Positions 34,101-45,839 of a DNA stretch of 64,000 bases are shown here, piece after piece. The notes under the pieces were generated by a model. That model saw nothing but the letters and a program-made list of their open reading frames with translations, searched no databases and was not told where the DNA came from. The translations under genes were made by a program, and so were the position numbers. Position 1 is the first letter of the stretch, and each line of letters starts with the position of its first letter. This DNA comes from Massospora cicadina (taxonomy: Eukaryota > Entomophthoromycota > Entomophthoromycetes > Entomophthorales > Entomophthoraceae), in NCBI GenBank assembly GCA_022478985.1, contig JAKSZP010015914.1, positions 101,503 to 165,502 of the forward strand. The letters run 5' to 3'.

Positions 34101-34183
34101 TCAGCATGTTAATTTTCTTAACTGCTATTATTATCCATTTTCTAGTAGACGTTTTCACTTGGACAACTCAGAGCCCCCTGTAG

Positions 34184-34673
34184 TGAGCACCATTTTTATC
34201 AGCGTAATAGTTTTTTTGACTGACACCAAAGTTCAAAAATGGGCTCAAAACTATAAAATAGTGCAGAGGTTGAAAATTGAATGATGGGGCGAGATAAACT
34301 ACTTTATATAGTTAAAAAGCATCAATATATATAGGGCAAACGTGGACTTAGTGCCTCAGGGGACCTTCATGGTCCTGTATGATCAGGACCTTCACTGCCT
34401 TCCATATTGACTGCCTGGTTGGCGCCCTCAACGTTCTACCTCGTCCTCATGACTGCAGCCGTGGGGGTCATACCTCTCAAGGTTTGTGAATCTGGGATGG
34501 GTCTTTCTGAAGGCGTCTCCATCAATTCTCATGTATGTGATGCTTCCTGAAAGGATCTCATATTGGTGCCTTCAGGGGAAGGTTCCATTTGCATTGACTC
34601 AAGAGTTGACTTATTTGCGCTTGATTTAGGAGTAGGTAATTTGACTCTTTCATCTTCTCAAATTCTGAAAGTA
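34184..34673 (-). repeat. 5' LTR of element 3
   Basis: 490 bp, pair of 20401-20887. On the minus strand a TATATATAT promoter-like box is at about 34336-34328. GAGAT follows at 34674. Confidence 0.8.
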
Positions 34674-35290
34674 GAGATCACCAAAAGTTGGTTACTGTGA
34701 TCAACTACCTTGACATGGAGAGCCAGAATCCCGTTCTACCCCAATTAGACACCAGCAAGTGGACTTGTGAAGAAGAAAAGACTGCAATTATGAGGATTTC
34801 AGCAGTCCAGAGCATGTTAACAACTGAAAACAGTCATTCTTAGGCATTCAGTTTAAAAAATGATTCAATTGAAGCCTTTGTTGACGATTTTATCAGGAGT
34901 TTCAGACACTTGCTGGTGACGGAGCATTGACTTATTATGATGCTCATATTTCCATGAAATTGGCACTGTAATTACATAAAGAGATGAATTGGGCCATGAT
35001 CTCCGCATTGACTTAGATATTAAGACAGCTTAAATGGTGAATATTTTGCAAACTCTTGGGGGCACCTTTAATACCCCCAACAAGAGCTATCACAATTTCA
35101 AAACTGGCAATATGAATTATTAAGGGAAATACCCCAATGAAGCTTAATTGGTAGCCAGCCCCAAAGCTCAAGTTATTTTGTTTAAAAAACTTCAAAAAAG
35201 CAACATAAGAAATCAGACACTCTGTTACAAGTGTGGAAAATATGGCTATATCTTGCAGTTCTTCTGCACTAACCTGTTAATTATATTATG
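34674..35290 (+). pseudogene. gag: gag C-terminal part of element 5 with zinc knuckle
   Basis: The frame resumes after element 3: VTVINYLDMESQNPVLPQLD, later LDIKTA-VNILQTLGGTFNTP with breaks. At 35223-35267 there is a degenerate zinc knuckle, CYKCGKYGYILQFFC, where the histidine is tyrosine (a CAT to TAT change would explain it). Stops are frequent. Confidence 0.6.
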
Positions 35291-37636
35291 TGTATTCCTG
35301 ATGACAAGAAAATACTTTACATGGGAAAGGTTGTGTGGAGTAGACATGGAACAGTATATATCCACCTAAGCTCATGTTCCCCACTGAGTAAGTTTTTGTG
35401 GTTACTCACTTGCAAGAAAATGCCAAAAACCTGAAATGGTCAAAAGATTGGGCAACCATATTTGAGTAATTATCAAGCCCCAACAGCACATATGGAGGCC
35501 AATTTTACTTTCAATGATGTTAACATTTTGATCCCAATGGCTACCATTAAGGAGAGAATCTTCAAAGTAGCTGGACAGCTATCCCAATCCTTCAATTCAG
35601 CAAACAATACTGACATTTTTGAGTAAAGAATAGATAGTTCTATTCTGTTTGCACTTATGCCAATATTTTATTGAATCAGGTACAAGTTTGAGCCATCATC
35701 AATAGCAGGCTCCAACTAATATCTTTCTACAAAATTTGAATTAAGTAAAAAGCTTGCCCCAATGTAGATCACAATAAGGCTTACAGGATGGCGGGCCTAC
35801 ATACCACTAAAACTCAGGGTGCATATAGAGCTTTGCCTTTAAAATTTTTGTTCCCTTATTGCCACCAAACAGACCATAGTTTTGCCTAATCATAATTACG
35901 AGATATTGATGGCACTGACTTCATGCAACAGTATGGGGTCCAATGCAATTTTCAAATCAATATTCTCGAAATTTTGGGGCAAACCTTGGAGCTGTTCTAC
36001 AACTGAAAAAGGGATCCATCCCTGACTAAAAATAAAAATTACAATAGTCTGATATACGCAGATGGTATCTTCCCTGTAAAATAACGACAGACTTCAAATG
36101 CTCCCAGGGGCTACCCTCATAAATTGAAGAATGTCAGGGAATTCCTTTGAGGGCATGATTGCAGCTGTTTGTGAATTTCAAGGAACAGTGAATCATCAGG
36201 ACTGTCCTTACCTTGGACATTCCAAACTATCTGTATGGCGAAATATATGCACCCTGGAAAAAGGCCAAACTGAACCTCATGTAGCACATGAGATTTTAAT
36301 TCCCAGTAATGACGAAATTCAGGTACTGGTCTCTAACCTCTTAGATATGCCAATATGGATAGAAAAGAACCAGGTAGTGGTCTTTGTTCATTTAGTTTTA
36401 CTATGGAACTTTTCTCTTTTCATGCCTTTGGGCAGTTGAACAAAATAGTAACTCAAAGAACAAGAATACCCAGCAATCCTTACCTTATATGATTGGGACA
36501 AACTGATGGGGATTTCAGAAGAACAGAAGGACCACATCCTCAAATTATCTGAATGATATACCTGAGTTTTCGCATAAGACAATTATGATCTCAATTGCGC
36601 TAAGGGTATAGTAATAATGTTGATGTTGGAGATCAACCGCCAATTTGTTTCAACAATTTGATGTTCACAGGAAGATCCATTTTTAATTGTAAAAAAGAAT
36701 GACAGATAGAACCGGGTCATCATAGACAATCATTTGACAAATAAAATAATGAAAAAGGACCCATACTCGTTTACATGGATTTATGACACTCTTAATTGAT
36801 TAAGTGGGTCTCAATTCCTTTCAGTGATGGATCTGATATCCAGGTACTAGAAAATTGACCTACCTAGAGAGGTCAAGAAAAATTCATGATCATTACTGGC
36901 AATGGATTATATCAGCTGATGCAAATGCCCCTAGGGTCTTTGTAATGTGCCAGCGACATTCCAATGATCAATGGATACCATGTAAGGCGATTTGAAGTTG
37001 GCATGCATTATCATCTACTTATACAATATTAATGTTTCTGCCTCACCTTTACATATCACCTTAAACATTTAGAAGAAGTTTTCAAGAAATTAGCCATGGA
37101 AAATCTGAGAATAAAATTCTGGAAATGTCATTTTTTTCAATAATGAAATCAAATATCTGGGGTTTGTTGCTGACACTAATGGGCCACACTCTCAAAATCC
37201 AAGGTTGAGGCAATTTGAGCCATGTACCAACTGAATAGCGTTTGCAATGTGCAGGTACTTTTGGGGATGGTCAACTATTATTGACAATTCATTAAGAACT
37301 TTGCTTCTATTGCTGATCCACTTTTTCAGTTGTTAAAGGATCTTAAGAAAAAGTTCATATGGAATAAGGAAGCCCAGAATTCCTTTGAAACCCTTAAAGT
37401 ATATCAGATGATGGAACCAATATAGTGATACCAAATTTTGACCAACCTTTCATTATTCAAAAAATGCACCATTGACAGCAATTAATGTCATGCTGGGCTA
37501 TGTAAAAAAAATTTGCAATGAACACCTTGTAGCATATGGGAGCCATACCTTGAGTAAGCAGGAGTAAAACTATACTGTGACTGTGTGGGAATGCCTTGCA
37601 GTATAATATGACTGTAAGCATTTCAGACTATATATT

Positions 37637-39544
37637 TAAATTTATTTTAGGTACGCCAACCAGGGGACGGACAACAAAAATTTAAAGAAATAAAGCCCAA
37701 AGCAAACGGGGCGACAAAACAAAAGAAATAAAACCTCCAACCTGGCAGGGAACGGAAAAAAGCTAACTTACCATGGCAGAGGGGGAGGGAGGGTCAGGAA
37801 GCTCTACTAACGGCTTATTGCTCATAGCATCACCACAGTGGTAGTAGCGGACAAAAACTGAGAGCCAGGGCGTGAGGCATCAGCTGGTGGGGTTGGAGGT
37901 TTGTGACTTATTGGTTACTTACCTCAAGATCAGCTTGTAAGACCGCCTCAACCAATTCCGCTACATGATTTTCAGCTTGAAGGCAGGCATCTGGGAGTTA
38001 AGCCAAACTGACTATATTTTTCCAGATGATTTTAGTTGTTGGGTTGAATGCGGCTAGTTTCACAACAAGCAGGACAGCGTCAGTGGCATCAGTGGTCAAT
38101 TTGGTGATTTCCTCCTGTGCAACTTTGGGAAATCAGGGGGGAAGTTGTTTGTGCTTAGCCTGTCATGGAATTGATCAATAGATTGAGCCACTGCTTTGTG
38201 GAGGTGGAGGCAGTGGGGCGAGGCCACCGCTGTTATGATAAGCTGGTGATCACTTTGGTATGGGATAGCATTGGGTTTAGGAGCAAAGCATTTGGGAGAG
38301 AGGGTTTTGTCAAAATCAGAATTATAAAATTTGGCCCATTCATAATCATCCAGGCCGAGATTTCACCAGATTCCTCATTTGTGATAATTTATCTGATCAT
38401 CAACCTTATCCAATAGGATCCAAGGATTTTGGTTCATGAGAATAGTGGAGGCTGAATTTGGGTGGGTTGTAGTAGGCGACTGGGCGGATGCTTGGGTGCA
38501 AATGGTGGTCCAATCCTGACTCTGATTGGCTGAGTTAAATTTGGGTGGGTGAATGTGGTTGGATGATATGGTGGGGGCATACTTCCCAATTTTATCCTTG
38601 TGAGCTCATGTGGCGTGTGGGAGGAGGCAACAAAACACCCCATTCAGACGCCGCTGACAAGTGTTCAGAAGCTGCATCAGAGGAAGTGGCTTGGTGGCAA
38701 GATTTTTTTGAATGGCCAACCCAAAACAGAGGGGACAAATTTGGCGACCATTATCAAAGTGAGACCAAAAGAAATGCTCTGGCGCTTCTGCAATATGAGC
38801 ATAAGGGGATTTTTTGGGCTATGGCTTGGTGGTGTGAGATTATGGTGGCAGTGGTGCAAGGGCAGCAAGGCGCTCTGCACCAGAGGGAACAATGAAGACG
38901 ATGTGGGTTGAGTGCCATAATCCAAAAGCCCCACATCAACTGTTTATACAAAATTTGGGGTGGGAGATGGGAAGGGGTGGATGCAAATGACACCACCATT
39001 GTTTTGTTAGAAGGGAGGCGAGTACAGGTAGTTGGAATAGGAGTGTTTTAGTAAATAGGGGAGTCAAAGCTGCTGTTGCAGCGTCCTCCTCCATCTGGAA
39101 GCCTATGTCAAAATATTCCTTAAAAGGGCGGAAATCAATAAGGCCAGCTTGTGCAAAGGCAGTGGAGGCTAGCTCAATTATTGCTTTGTCAGCATACAGG
39201 AATAAACACCCATAGTTGACATGGAGGCAAAATCGAATATGTGAACAAGGAAGGGTGAGAGGATGGGGGAGAGAATGGTGGATGCACTCAAGGTGGAGCG
39301 CTAAGTCCTGTGGGGAAACAAATTGGCCAGAAGAGGTTGGCAGGATATTTGAGCTCATCCAAACACGTTTGCCTGCAGGGCGGAAAATGGTATGTGGTGG
39401 AGCACTGCTGCCTCACACTGGAGCAGCAGGCGGCGGATCCAAGGACATCAACTGGAAAAATGGACGTGGCCAGATGGTGGTGTTAAATAAACTTTATATA
39501 AAAATTTAATCAAAAAATGAGATTGAGTGGAAAGAAAAGAAGTT
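37637..39544 (-). mobile_element. ORF1-only LINE relative (HAL1-like) inserted in RNase H of element 5
   Basis: Flanking CAGACTATATATT (37624-37636) and CAGAGTATATATT (39545-39557) form a 13-bp duplication with one difference, and RNase H coding resumes after it. On the minus strand the 3' end reads GTCCGTCCCCTGGTTGGCGT then ACCTAAAATAAAT, matching the 3' ends of the LINEs at 54.6 and 7.0 kb. The body is 1.9 kb and encodes one ORF1-like protein. I find no endonuclease or RT. A 5'-truncated LINE would instead show the ORF2 C-terminus. Confidence 0.7.
37890..39460 (-). pseudogene. ORF1-like protein of the ORF1-only LINE
   Basis: From about 39460 downward a frame can be followed with a few stops and shifts. 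A 140-codon segment (39358-38936) includes FCLHVNYGCLFLYADKAIIE and EYFDIGFQMEEDAATAALTP, which resembles the IGF...A.AA block of ORF1 in the full-length LINE, perhaps an RRM fold. Near 38760 is PEHFFWSHFDNGRQICPLCF, a possible zinc-binding segment. The C-terminal third (about 38240-37910) is helical (ITKLTTDATDAVLLVVKLAA). A role in RNA binding is inferred from position only. Confidence 0.5.
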
Positions 39545-41247
39545 CAGAGTATATATTCAGGAGTCCATTTACTGTGGTGACTGACCATTCCTCGCTGAGA
39601 TGGCTGCAGAACTTAAAAAAGAGCCTGAAGGGAGGTTGGCCTGATGGGCTCTAAATTTACAAGCATATTATTATAAGATTGTACATTGAGAGGGATAGCA
39701 CATCAAAATTCTGATGGATTGTTACCATTTACCACCATTTTATATTTCACAATTAAGCAGATGTGTCGTATATAAAGATCCTTAGTGGGTATATTGGAGA
39801 CCAACCACTTGAGATTCAGCAAGAAAAACCAAAGCAGTGGAAAACACATTGATCATCAAGGACAATTGTTTAAAAGCACTAGGTAAATGACTTATTGTAT
39901 AAAGGGCCATCTGAGCGCACTGCAATTATTACTGCAGCTCATAGTGTAACCAGCCATGGAGCCATGGAAAACTCTGAAACAGGTAGAATGTAATACTACT
40001 GAGATTCCCTTTATTTTCACGTTACAAGGCATCATAGTTGTTGTGCAATGTGTCAGCACTTAAGCCCGTAAGAATTCCACTATCTTTTAGCTAGTGGAGC
40101 CTGGGTTCACGTGGCATACTGTATACATCGACGTAATAGGGCAGTTGACCCTGAATATGGAGAAAAGCTGATATGCCATCATAGCAATCAATCACCTAAC
40201 TTGTTAAGTAAATATGTGTGATATTCCTAAAATAGATGGCAGCAGTACTGCTAAATTCATAATGCAGCAGTTATTTTACTGACATGGCAGCCCTCAGGTT
40301 ATTCTAGTGGATAATGGCAGCAACTTTAAAATACATATCATCCCAAAACTAAATGAGTTAATGTGAATATGAGGTGTACTGATGGCGCCCTACCATCCAG
40401 AGAGCAATGGGATGATTGAAAGAGTAAATGGGACTCTGGCTGATACCTTGAAGAAGCTTGTCACTGGGAAACCATCCAGCTGGGTGATGTATTTGTTGTA
40501 GGTAACTTTCAACTATAACTCAAGTCATCATTAGTAAATGGGGAAATACCCTTTTAAATTGCTTGATGGACATCAGGCTGGTTTGTCCACAATTTTATAG
40601 TCTTCACTTGACTTAGTTTGGCAATGAAGCCTTTCCGTTATTTGGAAAACTTGACAAAAGTTCTTATAGGGTTACAGTCCTCCGCCCATGCCAATACTCT
40701 CAAGTGGACTCTTCAGTCAAAAGAATATGAAGATACCAAACGGCCATCTCTCCCAGCTTTTGAAATTGGCGATCAGGTTAATTGTTGTGATACTCATGGT
40801 TTCAGCCACCACAACAAGTTAGAAAACTATGGATTGGTCCCTTTGAGGTCATTGATAAGTCAACATTGAATACGTACACAATTAAGGATCTATCCAATAA
40901 TTGTATCATGAATAGGATGCACGCTAAATTCATATGAGCATTACAGTAACTAATCATAGGTTCAAATAAAACGTTTTTATTTTTGTATACCCAATCACTA
41001 ATAGATGGGTGTCTGTTCAATGTTTTAGGAATGGCTTAATGCCTCAAGTTCCTCAGCAATGATTGTCAATCAATGCTTTTTGAAGCATTGTTATTATTTT
41101 TACAGCTACTCATGCCACTAGTGGTTTTCACCATGTTTTACATTTCAGCAACATACACCGCCATTGGGGTTCCGCCACATCTAGAACGTGGGGGTCAGGT
41201 AAAGATATTTACATCAGAAGACATGTTGGAAGAAGATAATCCAGTCT

Positions 41248-41258
41248 AGTGGGGGATG
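41248..41258 (+). promoter_or_regulatory. Polypurine tract of element 5
   Basis: AGTGGGGGATG directly precedes the TGTTGATT start of the 3' LTR. Confidence 0.6.
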
Positions 41259-43040
41259 TGTTGATTATTTACCCAGATTATACTTCTCTCAATATGTTTC
41301 TGATAATAGTGAATTAGTCAGGGATGATCATTAATATGCTTTATAAGCGTTGATAAATTTTAGTCTCATTGAGGAAGCTCTGATGTAGCATTTAATCATT
41401 AAGGAATATTACAATGATTTTTAGGCTTTTAAGGTGAGAGATCCAAAAGTAGAGTATATGATTAATTCAATGGTGGTACTCACTTAAGTTAATGGGGATG
41501 ATCTCCTGATACTTAGTTTATGTTACCAGCTCAAGGACACAATCACCTATCCTGGGGTTTTTAGTTGAGGGAAGTTTCAACAATAGCATGCCAAAGCTGC
41601 GGGTCAATGAATAAGAGCTATTCTCTGGCAACTAAAACCGATGATTCTGATAGGAGGGCACTAGGTTGCCAGGACACCCATATATAAAGAATTATCTTCC
41701 TAATAAAACATCTTACTATTAGTTGTACTAGATTTTAATAGTGATTTGTTTAGTTATTTTAGGACAAAAGAGCCTAAATACTATGTTAAATAAAGATCAA
41801 ATTTTTAGCTGAACCTTTAACAGCTCAGATTTGTGATTGCTGTTATAATAAAGGAAGTTGTATTAATTACATATGTTGGGATTTTTTGCCCATATTCCCA
41901 GACTGTTAGATTAACAGAAATCGCTAGGGGAAAATTCCCTAAGACGAAGTGAATTGGAAATTGGTTGGCCTGAGTTTCAGAGTAACTACATTTGGGGGAT
42001 TTTGTGATATTCTCCTGGTTGTATCTGTCAGGGATTGATCCGGACAAATACTTAATATCTCATTGGGCGGAGTTGCCAATGAAATAGGGGCATCTAATAG
42101 TGATTAACTATCAGGTGTACCAATTGGGATCAGTCAGGTTTCATCACCAACTAATTGGGAATGAATAACAAGTTGTGAGGTGAGTGATGTCATCTGAAAC
42201 TAGCAAATCGATCAGTTGGTGCGTGACCTGTCTTAATGGGTAATAAGTCCCATTACCTAAGCAGGTCGTTAGCCAATTATGATTGTTCACTTTAATTGAG
42301 AGGAAAACATCAGGGACACATTTTCCGACTCTTTTTATTTTTAAATCTTGAGGATGTCCAATGACAGAATCCTAGCCAGAATGGGGAAGACCATTGCTGC
42401 CAAGACGAGGATGGTTGATTCAATGGCAATGGCTGCCATAATCAAAGAGGTGTCAACCAATGGTTAGAAAACTGAATCCCCACTAAAAATTCCCTAGGAT
42501 TCACTATAATAGAAACATATAATAAGATTATATTACAGATATATAGTTCTAAGTTATTTCATCTGGTATACAGTTGAAGAAGTAAACTATCATCAGCTTC
42601 CATTGTGCTATTCTTCTCAAAGATAAAATTACTGTGTGCGATAATTGGAGGACTCTTAAAGAAAAGAGTAAAGATATGAGCGGGGATCTAGAGAAGAAGG
42701 AGACACAATCAGGGATTGCTGCTGACTGTGTGTTGGACTAAAGAGACTGTCACCAGGGAATCTCAGCGAAGATTGGGTTGGACAGAATGAGGGAATGAAT
42801 GCCTATGATCACGACATTACAAGTATTTAATCAGGAATACTGGCTGAGCGATGGGCCAAGGTATCAGAATTTATACTCAACCACAGATATTATAATTGTC
42901 ATACTATTATCAATCAATAATCTATTATACTATACAACGTGGACAAAATGCATGAGGAAACTGAACCTGTGCAGTAAAAAGATTACTAGGGTTTTTTACT
43001 AATAAGAAACTCAAAATAGTAATTTTTTTACAACATAGTA
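41259..43040 (+). repeat. 3' LTR of element 5, interrupted by a solo LTR
   Basis: Starts TGTTGATTATTTACCC and aligns with the copy at 18874. Its last bases are displaced by the solo LTR 41874-43032 and its duplication; without them the length is 618 bp against 614 bp for the 5' copy. Followed by AACCC, partner of AACCT at 18869. Confidence 0.8.
41874..43032. mobile_element. Solo LTR of a further family
   Basis: 1159 bp, starting TGTTGGGATTTTTTGCCC and ending TTTTTTTACA, between perfect ACATA duplications (41869-41873 and 43033-43037). No gag or pol inside and no second copy in the window, so orientation is unknown. It inserted at the very end of the element 5 LTR. Confidence 0.75.
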
Positions 43041-45284
43041 AACCCTTTTGAACCTGTTCAGTGATCAATCTTCAACAGACCTCACCAGCAGTCATTGGAA
43101 GATTGACTTATCTCCTTAAGAAAGCGAAAAATATGCCCCTATCTCCAGTAAAGGGCTTTTTGAACCTACATGAATGCTGCAGGGGCTATGCATTACCCCT
43201 GCTACTTTTCATAGAGCGATTGATGGATTATTAAAAGACCTAAAATGATCCTATGTGTTAGTCTATCATGATGACAACATTTTTTGAAAATTTTTACCGC
43301 CCACCTAGCACACATTTGGAGGTCTTCAAGTGACTATGACAAACCTCTTCAAAAATTAAAACCCTCCAATTTTCTCTTCTTCCAAAACAAGATTTGGATT
43401 TTTGGGACATAAAGTAAGTTGAAAATAACCTTAGTGAAAAAGTTATGCCCATCTCTAAAATGGCAATACCTGAGTCCCTTCAAGGTGTGCAAGTTTTTAG
43501 GAATGTTTGGATATTATTGCCAATTTATTCCTCATGTTGCGGATACATTCAAACCCTTAGTTTTTTAGTAAAGAAGGGAATTCCTTTCCAGTTAGAAAAA
43601 GAGCAGCAGCAGTCCTTTGATCTATTACATGTAACTCTTATCAACTTTCTTGTTCTTATAAAACCCTAACTTTGACAAACCATTTTTCACTTTTTACTAA
43701 TGCTACTGATATTTCTATATAAGCTATATATTATATTAACACAATGAAAATTTAGTGGACCAACCCATCGCATAATACAACAAACCTTTTGCCCAAAGCT
43801 GAACACAATTATAGTGTATCTGAATAAGAATCCTGAAGTTTTACTAGCATCAAACATCTCCAACCCTGTTTATATAAGCCCAATTCACTATAATTACCTC
43901 ATGCTCTATTGAGATGGCTACAGAAGATAAAAGACCCTTATAATGATTTGCACAACGGGCTTTAGAGCTCAAGAATTACTATATCTCTATCATCCATTGC
44001 CCAGGTCCAATTTATTAAAGCGTATATTGTTTGTACAAGCTAACTATTCTAACCCTAACCAATCCCAAGGAAGATCAACTCTATGAACTCCAAACCAAAC
44101 TCAACTGTGACAGATAAGTCCCTCATGATCCAAAAGGAGCTATAAAAAAGGTCAGCAAACAACTAAAACTGGGATAGTAACCTATACAATTTAGTTTAAC
44201 CCAATAGTTACCATATATATTATCTTCTGAAAGCATAAATTTTATCTTAGAAAGACATCTGCAATTTGGCCATGGAGAAATTCAAGAAAACCATTAATGG
44301 TTCAAAACGCAGTGCTACTGGGAGGGGATGCTTTCCTCAATCCATAATCTACTTGAGTCTTGATTAGTATGTTAGAGCCAAGCTGACCCTACTCCTCAGC
44401 CCCAACATCCGGTGATTTCTACTTCCATACCCTATCATACATTTAGTATCATTATTGTGGGCCCTCTACCACTACCATATAATAGCCATCAACTCTTATT
44501 ACTGGCTGTCAATCGCCTAACGAAATGAATTAAAGCCATATCCCTTCCCTTAGCTTTGGAAAAAGCTAACTCTATATTTAATTTAATTTTATCATCACCC
44601 AACATGGGTATACTAAAATAATCCTCTCCAATAATGGTCAAACCTTTTGGTCATCACTAGTACAAGAATAGACTGAGTTAATGGGGTATAAAAAGTGTTT
44701 TCCAACCCTTACCTGCTGCAACCAATTTGATGGTAGAGCGAGTGAATGATAAACTAACCTCAACCCTTTGGGAAATGACCTTGACCGACCCTCTATATTG
44801 GCCACAGTACTTACCTAGTGCAATTAAAGCCTACCAAATTACTTACCACTAGGTTACTAATATGTCCCCCTTTCAAGCCTAGTATGGAAGGGAACCCAAT
44901 TACCTTTAAAGTGCAGTCCATGTTAAACCACAACTCCTATAAAGCACCTGAATTGCTAAGAGAATTAAAACTGATGAAATCATCTGGCTTCAGGCTCTGG
45001 CTTTGGAAGATTTGTCTGCTACCACCCATCAGAGAGACAAATTTGTTTAACAATAAACATGACCCCTACATACCTTCCAGTCAGGTGATTTGGTCCTCTT
45101 TCACCATCACTGGCCAGGTGGAAGAGACAACAAATTAGGTATAAATTGGTTAAACGTTACAAAGTCATTTAAAAAGGGGAAATGAACACTCTATTGTTAT
45201 GTTGCCCAAAAACTGCGATAAACTGAGGAAATAGTTTATATTTATGACCCTTTACCCCCTACGCCAAGCTCTAGAAGGGGGCGT
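43041..45284 (+). pseudogene. pol: pol of element 4, second half (RT palm to integrase)
   Basis: RT resumes after element 5: GLCITPATFHRAIDGLLKDL and VYHDDNIF at about 43195-43290 (YHDD in place of YVDD). RT thumb follows at about 43440-43560 (MAIPESLQGVQVF). RNase H relic at 43680-43960 (HFSLFTNATDISI, LLPKAEHNYSVSE, HALLRWLQKI). Integrase core at about 44450-44760 (IVGPLPLPY, ILSNNGQTFWSSLVQE, with the second Asp as Asn). The C-terminal region at 44870-45240 has QSGDLVLFHHHW-like remains. Ends near a purine run TCTAGAAGGGGG just before the 3' LTR. Confidence 0.7.
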
Positions 45285-45766
45285 TGTTAAGAATTCAACC
45301 TGATTTGACAATTTGATCACCTCCAATTTTGAAGATTAACATCAATCCAAAGGATTCAATGATACCACTGTCAGGGATCATCCCCAATCCAAAGAACAAT
45401 TACTCCTGATGTCAGAGTCCACATCTGATGCAAACAATTAAATGTTACTATTTAAAATAGAACAAGATGTCATAGAAAACTAATTACTAAATCAGTTCAG
45501 AGCTTGGCTTGGCGTACCTAGTGATTTTCTATGATGTAAAAACTGATTTTCCCTATGTATACATCTCACTAAAATAAAATTTTTTCTATTTTCACATTTT
45601 TTGGTTGCTGTTACTATATAGTGAACTTAAAGGATATTCTTCAATTAAAGAGTTTTTACTCTTAATTATTAGTTAATTTTATTATAATACTAGGATCCTT
45701 ATGTCAGGGGCTTCAGTTGCCCTAAACTTTTCCAAGATGGTTAATTTCACCCCTTATGTCCTGATA
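45285..45766 (+). repeat. 3' LTR of element 4
   Basis: Starts TGTTAAGAATTCAACC. Shared blocks with 12088-12578 include CAATTTGATCACCTCCA, AATCCAAAGGATT and CAGGGGCTT-AGTTG. The end is approximate. Confidence 0.8.
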
Positions 45767-45839
45767 TAGTGGATTAAACTTACTAATAAACAGTATATAC
45801 AATCCAAATCCTCCTAATTGCGTGATTCATGTTATAATA

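Larger units (their letters stand above)
32341..34183 (+). mobile_element. Element 6: 5' fragment (LTR plus gag start) of a family 1-like element
   Basis: Starts TGTAAGTCCTGAAGACC, like the element 1 LTR (TGTAAGTCCTGGGGG), and carries the same in-LTR frame. After the LTR, 33903-34000 matches element 1 gag (FWA..WVL.HPDWEP...HD). The sequence stops at the inner edge of the element 3 LTR (34184) without protease or pol. So this is a truncated or partly deleted copy inserted, in opposite orientation, between the LTR and gag of element 3. Its right end is uncertain between about 34010 and 34183. Confidence 0.6.
20401..34673 (-). mobile_element. Element 3: Ty3/gypsy element inserted in the gag of element 5
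   Basis: LTR copies at 20401-20887 and 34184-34673 face the minus strand. GAGAT stands at 20397-20401 and at 34674-34678, giving a 4-5 bp target duplication. Reading the minus strand from the right gives LTR, element 6 insertion, gag (32340-30400), protease, RT, RNase H, integrase core (to 27273), element 2 insertion, integrase C-terminus (21251-20888) and LTR. Both split domains resume across their insertions. Confidence 0.85.
35291..40870 (+). pseudogene. pol: pol of element 5, split by a LINE
   Basis: Protease relic near 35660 (LLESGTSLSHH). RT at about 36800-37200: LGLCNVPATFQ, then YLYNI in place of YxDD, and LLGMVNYY with FIKNFASIADPLFQLLKDL in the thumb. RNase H starts at about 37420 (IVIPNFDQPFIIQ, LVAYGSHTLSKQE), is cut at 37637 and resumes at 39558 (TVVTDHSSLRWLQNLKK). 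Integrase at 40090-40870 is the best preserved part: VYIDVIGQLTLN, VILVDNGSNF, APYHPESNGMIERVNGTL and LVTGKPSSWVMYLL. No chromodomain seen. Overall heavily mutated. Confidence 0.72.
18874..43040 (+). mobile_element. Element 5: Ty3/gypsy element inserted in the RT of element 4
   Basis: LTR pair 18874-19487 and 41259-43040 (the latter split by a solo LTR). Flanking 5-mers AACCT (18869-18873) and AACCC (43041-43045) form a target duplication with one transition, and the element 4 RT resumes directly after it. The plus-strand order is gag N-terminus (19586-20400), element 3 insertion, gag C-terminus with knuckle (34674-35290), protease, RT, RNase H split by a LINE (37637-39544), integrase to 40870, and a purine tract at 41248-41258. 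Heavily decayed except in the integrase. Confidence 0.88.
12088..45766 (+). mobile_element. Element 4: outermost Ty3/gypsy element of the nest
   Basis: The LTR pair 12088 to about 12578 and 45285-45766 is clearly homologous (for example around AATTTGATCACCTCCA, and a shared region near the 3' end). The internal order on the plus strand is primer site, gag with CCHC knuckle, protease relic, RT N-terminal half, then RT palm, RNase H and integrase after 43041. Two large insertions split it: the small LTR element at 12672-14419 and element 5 at 18874-43040. Removing them restores domain order. I see no clean target duplication (GAGCG at 12083-12087 against TAGTG at 45767-45771). It is the oldest member of the nest. 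Confidence 0.85.

Noticed and set aside
38677..38934. CPLCFG motif as evidence of a KDZ-type DNA transposase
   Set aside because: No downstream DxNF-like catalytic motif follows, and the insertion has a LINE 3' end and a 13-bp duplication.
44047..44060. CTAACCCTAACC, telomere-like
   Set aside because: Only two units, inside degraded pol of element 4; no array.
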